The notes beneath the pieces were generated by a model that saw nothing but the letters and a program-made list of their open reading frames with translations, ran no database searches and was not told the DNA's origin. The position numbers and the translations under genes were made by a program. A stretch of 64,000 nucleotides of DNA from Methanomassiliicoccaceae archaeon DOK. Its GTDB lineage: Archaea; Thermoplasmatota; Thermoplasmata; Methanomassiliicoccales; Methanomethylophilaceae. This document shows, piece by piece, positions 9,501 to 15,975 of this stretch (positions within the stretch are counted from its first letter, which is position 1; each line of letters starts with the position of its first letter). Location of the stretch: the NCBI GenBank assembly GCA_009911715.1, contig CP047880.1, positions 558,001 through 622,000 on the forward strand. Direction: 5' to 3'.

Positions 9501-9826
9501 CGCCACGTCTCCCAGATCCGTGGGCAGATCGAGAACTCTCGTATTTGACAACACTCTCAAACAACCTACCTAACCTTGTTCCGATGAAGATTGATCGAGA
9601 ACTCTCGTATTTGACAACACTCTCAAACCACTATCTCGTCGCCCTCTTCATCCCTCTTGATCGAGAACTCTCGTATTTGACAACACTCTCAAACGGAATT
9701 CCTCGGTATCATCAGTCATAAGGAGATCGAGAACTCTCGTATTTGACAACACTCTCAAACACATCTCAGAACCTCCCGACCTTGACGGTCGATCGAGAAC
9801 TCTCGTATTTGACAACACTCTCAAAC
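6556..9826 (-). CRISPR. Type II-A CRISPR array, 50 repeats and 49 spacers
   Basis: Fifty 36-base repeats, mostly at a 66-base period, give 49 spacers: 47 of 30 bases and two of 31 (7581-7611 and 7714-7744). Read on the minus strand the repeat starts GTTTGAGAGTGTTGTC and ends with the palindrome CGAGAGTTCTCG followed by ATC. From about 6951 to 9826 all repeats appear identical. The low-coordinate end is degenerate: the repeat at 6556 has two substitutions, that at 6622 differs at its outer base, and that at 6886 lacks one G. Degeneracy marks the old, leader-distal end, so new spacers enter at 9826 beside csn2. No AT-rich leader separates csn2 from the array. I saw no spacer clearly matching elsewhere in the window, but did not search exhaustively. 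Confidence 0.98.
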
Positions 9827-10510
9827 CTCAAATATGTTGTCACGTGGAAAAAGCACTATCTCGCATTGATCTGAGTCGATTATTACTGCTGGATGAGTGT
9901 GGTCAGTGAATCTGCTGTTCACCATTAATACGGGAGTTTGAAGGTATATGATGTTTCTCAAGAGTTCTCTGTATCTTTCTTCGGACATGTATTCTGAGAT
10001 ATTGACCATTACCACCAGCCTGTATTTTGTGTATTTCCCAACCAAACGTATGAAATCGTAGACCCTTTCATCGAGGTTGTGACTCTCTGAGAACCTGAAC
10101 TGCAAGGCCTTGACTATCTCGGATGCGGTGGGCTCTGTCAATTCGAATTCCGTTTCAATCTCTGCAGCAATATTGCACATGTGGCTTCTCAGGTCGCCCA
10201 GAAGCTCTGAGGTGCGAACATAATAGTTTTCTGAAAGTGCATTGGTAGTCAGTGTCTGTGTGAATCCACTCAGTATCTCCTTTCTATTTGGGTTTGCATC
10301 GAAGGGCCCCATGGAAAGCAATACTGATTTGTGAAACTCATGGATCACTCCGTTGGATGACAGTACAAACCGTCCATCGAATCCCCGAATTTGATCAATC
10401 ATTTCTGACATTAATTTTCCTAGGAAATCAGGGTTTTCGACAATCAGTTGCCAAACAGGCGAGATGTCAAAATCCATGCATTCAGATAGCAAATAATGGC
10501 TAAGTTTCAA
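9821..10510 (-). CDS. csn2: Csn2, type II-A spacer-acquisition protein
   Basis: A 229-residue protein in the canonical fourth position of a type II-A operon. The N-terminus 'MKLSHYLLSECMDFDI' and the segment 'LMSEMIDQIRGFDGRFVLSS' fit the Csn2 family; Csn2 forms a tetrameric ring that binds DNA ends during spacer acquisition. Length fits (about 220 residues in streptococci). The start is TTG 10510, overlapping the cas2 stop as TTGA. The gene end is unusual: the last codons read ATA TTT GAG GTT TGA, and the stop plus the codon before it lie within the first CRISPR repeat (9821-9826). The gene is AT-richer than the host background. Confidence 0.85.
   Translation of the reverse strand: MKLSHYLLSECMDFDISPVWQLIVENPDFLGKLMSEMIDQIRGFDGRFVLSSNGVIHEFHKSVLLSMGPFDANPNRKEILSGFTQTLTTNALSENYYVRTSELLGDLRSHMCNIAAEIETEFELTEPTASEIVKALQFRFSESHNLDERVYDFIRLVGKYTKYRLVVMVNISEYMSEERYRELLRNIIYLQTPVLMVNSRFTDHTHPAVIIDSDQCEIVLFPRDNIFEV
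9827..9833 (-). promoter_or_regulatory. Leader-anchoring motif ATTTGAG inside csn2
   Basis: On the minus strand the seven bases directly before the first repeat are ATTTGAG. The same motif at the leader-repeat junction directs polarised spacer integration in one group of streptococcal type II-A systems (established knowledge). Here it overlaps the codons for the last Ile-Phe-Glu of Csn2, so the leader function appears embedded in coding sequence. I see no promoter that must lie here. Confidence 0.6.
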
Positions 10511-10827
10511 AGTACCACGAACCGGTCTAAGGTATCTAAGATCTCTTTTTGGGATTCGCCGACCAGGAACTCCATTTCCTGGTATTGTCTTTCAGAAACG
10601 GAAAGCAGAATCACGTTGCCTGTTTTCGGACGGTTGTTACGGAGATTCTTCCTGACGGTCTCGGCAGCAGTCGCATTTATGGCTATTTTAGAATACACAG
10701 ATTCCTGAATCATGATGAATCCCTGCATCTGCAGGTATTTCCGGAAACGTGTATACTGACGTCTGTCTTCAGCTGTTTTCACAGGGAGATCGAAGTACAC
10801 TATCAATCTCATCGCTCTTACTCTCAT
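10507..10827 (-). CDS. cas2: Cas2, type II-A
   Basis: A 106-residue Cas2 with the N-terminal 'MRLIVYFDLPVKTAEDRRQY' strand and the type II 'FRKYLQMQGFIMIQESVYSK' segment. Cas2 is the structural dimer that bridges two Cas1 dimers in the spacer integrase. I chose ATG 10827 by alignment with streptococcal Cas2, whose start also precedes the MR-hydrophobic strand by a few residues; ATG 10812 is possible. It overlaps the 3' end of cas1 by 59 bases and its TGA overlaps the TTG start of csn2, so the operon is tightly coupled. Confidence 0.92.
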   Translation of the reverse strand: MRVRAMRLIVYFDLPVKTAEDRRQYTRFRKYLQMQGFIMIQESVYSKIAINATAAETVRKNLRNNRPKTGNVILLSVSERQYQEMEFLVGESQKEILDTLDRFVVL

Positions 10828-11689
10828 AGTGGCAGAACCTAAGCCCGAAAACATCTCTAGAATCCAGGGAATCAACAACACTTTTCACATAAATGCGCAA
10901 GGCGTTTCCGAGATACTGCGTTTTTCCATTCATTTCCACGGTGCGATTCAGGATGGATGCGAGCATCCGTTTTGATTCTGGAGACAATCCCTTATCAGAC
11001 ATGTCTAGTACCATTCTGTCCACAAGTGGGCGAAGGGGCTCCATTAAATCACTCCCCAGATTGTAGTGGTTGGAGGCGTTGTCATGGAACACCCCCAACT
11101 CTGTTGAATATCCTAGAGACACGATTTCACGGTTGACTGCAGACAGTAGGATTGCATATCCGTAGTTCAGCAGGGAGTTAATCTCGCAACTGTTCCTTCT
11201 GGAGAAATCATCACCGAACAACGTGTTGAAATACACCTTGGCTGCATGACCTTCGCGGTTCGTACAATCATTGAACTCCACCGATTCTGCGTATCTGCGA
11301 AGAAGTTCAGCCCTGTCATAATCAAATCTCTCCAGAAGGTCGGCCTGGCAGTTGATTTTCTCCGATACAATCTGTGACCAGATTCTTCCCTTGGTTTCAT
11401 CGTCCCACTAGATCTGTGCTCTCAGTTTCCCCGGAGAGTCATGGCAGCCGTACAACGGCGTCATTTCTGACATGGGATTATGCATCTCATCGCAGAAGAT
11501 CACCTTGATATTTCTTCTGCACAGTTCACACAGCAACATCGACGTGAGGGAGACTGCAGTGCTTTCGATCATGAGCACCGATATCTCGGACAGATGTATC
11601 TTCCGGACATCGGTGCCCCTGATGACCAGATATCCAAGTTTCAGGTCGAGCTTGGAATTACTGGATATGACCACGGTTCTCCAGGTCAT
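10769..11689 (-). CDS. cas1: Cas1 integrase with one in-frame amber codon (candidate pyrrolysine protein)
   Basis: One frame from ATG 11689 to the stop at 10769 encodes a full-length type II-A Cas1 of 306 residues if the TAG at 11410-11408 (codon 94) is read through. Before it stand 'TWRTVVISSNSKLDL' and 'MTPLYGCHDSPGKLRAQI'; after it the same frame continues 'WDDETKGRIWSQIV' and 'NREGHAAKVYFNTLFGDDF'. The join matches streptococcal Cas1, where a Ser precedes the Trp. The presumed active-site residues (Glu in NREGHAA, His in GVFHDN, Glu in DLMEPLRP) all lie after the amber codon, so the 93-residue product would be inactive. In Methanomassiliicoccales TAG encodes pyrrolysine; a real nonsense mutation is the alternative. 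The start is one base after the cas9 stop. Confidence 0.9.
11408..11410 (-). other. In-frame TAG in cas1
   Basis: The codon between Ile93 and Trp95 of Cas1 is TAG on the minus strand. Both sides are in the same frame with no indel, and conserved Cas1 sequence continues without a gap. No other in-frame stop interrupts the 306-codon frame. Confidence 0.9.
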
Positions 11690-11690
11690 G

Positions 11691-14600
11691 TCAGTTTATT
11701 CTCACTTTATTCTCCCAAAGGCCGGAAGGCGACTGGTTGATGATGAACACTTCTGCAGATTTCCTGTCGGGAAGTTTCTTGTTTACCTGAATCCTTCCCG
11801 CGACCGTAGATCCTTTGATTGCTTTGAGATTGGCGTTTGAGTTGTTGCAGTGGAAGGCAAGGAGTATCGAGTTCAACAAAGATGCCTGCTCCAAGCAATC
11901 GAGCTCTTCGAATTCGATCCTACCAGAATGGAGGTTCTCACAGAATGCGGTCATGAACTGCTCATATGGTTTTGAACTGGCCCTCTGCGCCAGATAATCA
12001 TAGAGATCCATGTTCATGTCCTGGGTTATTCCGTAGTATTCTGCTGGTCTGATAACCCTGTCCTTACGATCCGAATCGAATTTGAAGAGGATTTTACAAT
12101 ACTTCATTCTTGTATCATCCATCAGGAGGTTGACGGCGTTGTAGAACAGGATGCTGTCGCCAGTTCTTCCACCTATATGCATCCTGAATCCGTTCCATTC
12201 GAAGAGGGTGTTTAACCTGATTACGGGAATGATTACTTCTACGTCCTTTCCCATTGTCTCGCTGTGATATCTGCGTATGGAATCCGGTTTGTCGATTGCA
12301 CCCAGCATGTAAACCGGCACGACTTCTAAGGACCGGATGGTTCTTTTCTTGTCTTTGTATTCCACAAGGGAATAGCAGGCTCCCGTTGGTTTATTGTACC
12401 CACCATACTTTTCGGTATCCATCCCTCTCTTCCTTTCGATGGCGTTTCCTTTAGCTCTCACAAGGTTGTCATCGAAAAATGCGCCCTTCTTTACAAACGG
12501 TTGTTTGGTGAACAGTATGTTGTTGCGTCTCATATTCTTTAGAACAATCCTCATGCTTCCATTTTCCCCGGGTATCCATGCGGTGTTTCCGCTCCTGGAG
12601 ACTTCGCTATCGTACATCTTGGAAAGATTGTAATGTTCGCCAGAGTCGATAAAATTCCGATAGTCCTTGGTGAATTTGGTGTCATACACGTTACCAACAA
12701 CAATATTCAAGTATGCGTCCTTAGCGTGATGATAGTCGTTTATGGATCTGCATTTGATCATGACGTCCGATCCGCTGTTTTGGCGGAATTCTGACACGAG
12801 ACCTGCTTTGACATACACAATCTCTGTGTCTCCTCCGAAGAGCCTTCCAAGAATCTCTACGGCCCCTTTGACAGATTGGCTAGTCTCCACCAGCTGACGG
12901 CTGATGAATCTGCTGAGTTCGTCCTGGCTGAAATCATCTTTTCTGACTAGGCGTGAATATTTCTCCGAAGTGATGTACTTCTTATCACGCAGGATATCCC
13001 ACATGGGCTTCATGCTCATCTGTACTTCGGGAGCTATGGGGAATCTGTTGCTCTTCTCTGAGTTGCATTTCTTGCATGAAAGGACCAGATTGTTGTGGAT
13101 GCTGTCATCCTTGATTAGTGACTGAGGGTAGATGTGGTCTCTGTCAACGGAGTCTGTGTTTCCAAGTTCCTCTATGTCGATTTTGCGACCACAATACATG
13201 CATCTGCCCAGCTGAGTGTAGTAGAGATACATATTGCGACTTTTGAGGTCTGCATCACTTCTGCTTTCCAGATCTGTTAACCATTGGGAATCCTCCCGAC
13301 AGGCCTTGTACAACTGGATCAACGTGTTTCTCCTGGATTCGGTGCGTTTCTTCTTGGAAGGGTCTATGTTCTGACGTGTCGTCTCCACGAAAACCTTCTT
13401 CGGAGGATGTCCGATGAATTTCATGACATCCTTTGCCACACATACGGTTCTCCATATGCCACGTTTAACAGCAGGAGAGACATACAACCTGTCCACAGAT
13501 CCGTAATCGATGTCTGCATCTGTCGTCATCTCCTGATTAATTTTCTCAATCTGTTTCTCGAATCCATATCTGGATAGTACTTCCATCAGGTTGTACTGGG
13601 TGTTCTCCATGATGTCCAGGATACAGGCATCTCTGCCGAGTTCAGGACTGAATTCATGGAGTCCTGTCAGGAACCTTTTGGACAGCCTCCCCCAGCCTTC
13701 GAATCCGAGTTTGGCAAGCCTTCCTATCTCTTCGTCGGTTAGACGATCGCCGAAATCCGTCTTCAGTTTCCTTCTGATATCTTGGGCTTCTTCGAAAACC
13801 GTTACGATGCGGATAATCTCCTCGCAAAAGTCTCTATCATTTGCCTTCTGTCCGATTATTTCTTTCATAATCGTCAAAGGTCTGAGGGATGTTTTGATGT
13901 CATTATCCATTCCTGTGATCTCTGCATCCTCTCTGCCGTCCAATACTCCGATACTAACAAGATATTTTGATACGGCGTTCTTGGTCACGCGACCTTTTCT
14001 ATCGGGATTTTCGAACAGGTCAGAGACCATGCGTTTTTTGATGTCGACAGGTACACGGTCACCATTGACACGTATGTTGTTCAGTTCATTGTATAATGTG
14101 AAGTACGAATACACGATGGAATTTTTGGGAAGGACCTTCTCTCCAATCATGTATGTGCACATGCTTGTGAGATTCTCCATGAACGCTTCTGCACTTGCTT
14201 CTCTGTCTACCACGTCATCGAAGTTCCAGGGTCTCACCGGGGTGTTGGATTTGCGGACAGCCCATGATCTGTTTACAGCACCCATGGGTGCTGATGTATT
14301 CAGAGGCCCTACATAATATGGAATTCTGAAGCCCTGAATCATGATTACCTTGTCAGCCGTTGTCAGCCCATCCTCGTTCACAGTTTTTAGGAATGGGTAG
14401 AAGCGGGATGCGTTTTCAAGGATCTTGATCATCTCATCTTTATGGATTGTGTACGGGAACACACTGTTAGTCTTTGAGGTCTGTTTAGGCATGAACGTCC
14501 CGTCGGAGAGGCGCGTCATCATATCGTTGTATTCTGGATCGTTTTTGGCTTCGGTTTTTGATAAGACGGACAGGCAGAATTTACAGAATTCCTCCTGATT

Positions 14601-15701
14601 GCAGCTTTTCTCGGGTTTGATCTTTCCACATTTGCCAGAGTAACTGCAGTAGTTACCCATGATAGTGCCACTTTTGAAGACATCCTTGTACATGTCGCTG
14701 GCATACTTACGAACCGCCTTTTTCAGCAGAGCCAGATCCGAGCGGTGCTGCTCATACGATGCAATTTTTGCATACGATATGGAGCGATGTCCTTTCAGAA
14801 GAGATGATAGTACTGACCAGTTGTACACCTGCTTGACGATTCTCAGAGTGTTCCACTGGTCTTCGTCTAAGATGTCTTCGAGTTCTGCCATCTTGTCTTC
14901 GATGGAATTATCGGAGAATGATATGCCGTCAGATTCTATGGAATCGTCCTCAAAGATGTCTGAAGGTTTTACCTTGGCTCCTGCCAGAAGCTCTCCGAGT
15001 TTGCTCTCTGGTTTAGTGGAACAGCCAAGAGCCTCCTTCACGAGTCTTTTGCGGTCTGTCACACGTATGTTGCGATCAGTGAGGATTCCATTCAGAATCT
15101 CATAATCGGAGACATTCAGATCCATGCCGTACTTCATCACATCCTGAATCAGTAAGTCGATGATTTCCTTGAAGTCAGGAATGCCGTCTGAACTGATGCT
15201 ACTGAAGATGAAATGGCCCCTGAATTTGATGATGTGATGTAGAGCAAGGTAAACAAGCCTGATGTCTGGCTTCTCATCTGTTTCCATCAGGAATTTGCGA
15301 AGATGATAGACGGTTGGGAATTTCGAGTGGAATTCTTTGTCTGTGAAGTTCTTGTCGTTAAACAAGCTGTTGCTTTGTTTGATAGTTTTATCTTCAACAT
15401 GCAGTCCGCTCTCGTCCAGTCTCTGGAAGAAAGAGGGGTCTATCTTGCAGACCTCTTCATCAAACAGTTCGCGAAGGAGTGCCACTCTTTGTTTGCGACG
15501 TTCTAGTCTGCGTCTTGCACATCTGTGCATTCTTCTTTCGGCGGCTGTTTTCCCTTCTTCGAAGAGATGTACACCCCACATCGCTTTTCCTCCGCATTCG
15601 AGAATGTTGTACTCCGGGTCTGTGGCTGCCCAACCCAGGGAGCTCGTTCCGATGTCGAGTCCGAGATAGTACTCGTAATCCGCGATATTTAGTCTATTCA
15701 T
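11691..15701 (-). CDS. cas9: Cas9 RNA-guided endonuclease, type II-A
   Basis: A 1336-residue Cas9, close in length to the S. pyogenes enzyme. All nuclease motifs are present: RuvC-I 'YYLGLDIGTSSLGWA' (Asp16), the arginine-rich bridge helix 'RRMHRCARRRLERRKQR', RuvC-II 'KKVFVETTRQN' (Glu773), HNH 'DRDHIYPQS' (His856) with Asn880, and RuvC-III 'NDYHHAKDAYLN' (His992, Asp995). It should cleave both strands of target DNA guided by crRNA and tracrRNA. The HNH region has two CxxC pairs (Cys834/837 and Cys876/879), a probable zinc site absent from SpCas9. The start ATG 15701 has a TATA box ~25 bases upstream, implying a leaderless mRNA. AT-richer than flanking genes, consistent with transfer from Firmicutes-like bacteria (inference). 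Confidence 0.98.
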   Translation of the reverse strand: MNRLNIADYEYYLGLDIGTSSLGWAATDPEYNILECGGKAMWGVHLFEEGKTAAERRMHRCARRRLERRKQRVALLRELFDEEVCKIDPSFFQRLDESGLHVEDKTIKQSNSLFNDKNFTDKEFHSKFPTVYHLRKFLMETDEKPDIRLVYLALHHIIKFRGHFIFSSISSDGIPDFKEIIDLLIQDVMKYGMDLNVSDYEILNGILTDRNIRVTDRKRLVKEALGCSTKPESKLGELLAGAKVKPSDIFEDDSIESDGISFSDNSIEDKMAELEDILDEDQWNTLRIVKQVYNWSVLSSLLKGHRSISYAKIASYEQHRSDLALLKKAVRKYASDMYKDVFKSGTIMGNYCSYSGKCGKIKPEKSCNQEEFCKFCLSVLSKTEAKNDPEYNDMMTRLSDGTFMPKQTSKTNSVFPYTIHKDEMIKILENASRFYPFLKTVNEDGLTTADKVIMIQGFRIPYYVGPLNTSAPMGAVNRSWAVRKSNTPVRPWNFDDVVDREASAEAFMENLTSMCTYMIGEKVLPKNSIVYSYFTLYNELNNIRVNGDRVPVDIKKRMVSDLFENPDRKGRVTKNAVSKYLVSIGVLDGREDAEITGMDNDIKTSLRPLTIMKEIIGQKANDRDFCEEIIRIVTVFEEAQDIRRKLKTDFGDRLTDEEIGRLAKLGFEGWGRLSKRFLTGLHEFSPELGRDACILDIMENTQYNLMEVLSRYGFEKQIEKINQEMTTDADIDYGSVDRLYVSPAVKRGIWRTVCVAKDVMKFIGHPPKKVFVETTRQNIDPSKKKRTESRRNTLIQLYKACREDSQWLTDLESRSDADLKSRNMYLYYTQLGRCMYCGRKIDIEELGNTDSVDRDHIYPQSLIKDDSIHNNLVLSCKKCNSEKSNRFPIAPEVQMSMKPMWDILRDKKYITSEKYSRLVRKDDFSQDELSRFISRQLVETSQSVKGAVEILGRLFGGDTEIVYVKAGLVSEFRQNSGSDVMIKCRSINDYHHAKDAYLNIVVGNVYDTKFTKDYRNFIDSGEHYNLSKMYDSEVSRSGNTAWIPGENGSMRIVLKNMRRNNILFTKQPFVKKGAFFDDNLVRAKGNAIERKRGMDTEKYGGYNKPTGACYSLVEYKDKKRTIRSLEVVPVYMLGAIDKPDSIRRYHSETMGKDVEVIIPVIRLNTLFEWNGFRMHIGGRTGDSILFYNAVNLLMDDTRMKYCKILFKFDSDRKDRVIRPAEYYGITQDMNMDLYDYLAQRASSKPYEQFMTAFCENLHSGRIEFEELDCLEQASLLNSILLAFHCNNSNANLKAIKGSTVAGRIQVNKKLPDRKSAEVFIINQSPSGLWENKVRIN

Positions 15702-15720
15702 AATAGAGTAATTTGCTGAC

Positions 15721-15732
15721 TTATTTATATAG
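15721..15732 (-). promoter_or_regulatory. TATA box for the cas9 operon
   Basis: On the minus strand CTATATAAATAA is centred about 26 bases upstream of the cas9 ATG, the normal archaeal TATA-to-start distance, so transcription should begin at or next to the start codon. It would drive cas9-cas1-cas2-csn2 and perhaps the array. Confidence 0.7.
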
Positions 15733-15737
15733 TGAAG

Positions 15738-15747
15738 TTATAAATAA
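15738..15747 (+). promoter_or_regulatory. TATA box for tracrRNA
   Basis: TTATAAATAA on the plus strand predicts transcription from about 15765, some 45 bases before the anti-repeat. It lies back-to-back with the cas9 TATA box, so the two divergent promoters nearly touch and could be co-regulated. A second AT-rich stretch (15770-15785) might give a shorter transcript. Confidence 0.5.
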
Positions 15748-15794
15748 TTAGAATCAAGGACCTAAGTACAAATAATTAATTTTATCTATTATTG

Positions 15795-15895
15795 CATACA
15801 ATACAAGTTCGACAACACGAGTTCAAATAAGGCATAACCGGAATCACCCGAAAGGGTCCCGCAATTGGCGGGGATCTCGTTTGTCAATATTTTTT
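15795..15895 (+). ncRNA. tracrRNA of the type II-A system
   Basis: The anti-repeat is GACAACAC (15811-15818), GAGT (15819-15822), TCAAAT (15823-15828). Against the repeat start this gives an 8-bp upper stem (GUGUUGUC:GACAACAC), a bulge of GA opposite GAGU, and a 6-bp lower stem (GUUUGA:UCAAAU, one G-U pair). This equals the S. pyogenes layout (6-bp lower stem, 2/4-nt bulge). Next comes AAGGCATAACCG (15829-15840), nexus-like, then hairpin ACCC-GAAA-GGGT (15846-15857), hairpin CCCGC-AATTG-GCGGG (15858-15872) and a six-T run at 15890-15895 as terminator. The 5' end is approximate. It lies between cas9 and the nuclease-helicase gene and is transcribed away from cas9. Confidence 0.88.
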
Positions 15896-15975
15896 AATTT
15901 GAAGCTATTAACATCATAATAGTCGGTATTCCATAATAGGAAATTGTTTGCATTTGAAACACATCCACACTCACA

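Noticed and set aside
6600-9740. Many long frames on both strands across the CRISPR array with recurring short peptide patterns
   Set aside because: They arise because the repeat plus spacer length (66) is divisible by three and the repeat has no stop in several frames. They are array artefacts, not genes.
11408-11689. Cas1 as two separate proteins
   Set aside because: The downstream half has no suitable start and both halves are in one frame separated only by a TAG; one gene with an amber codon explains it better.
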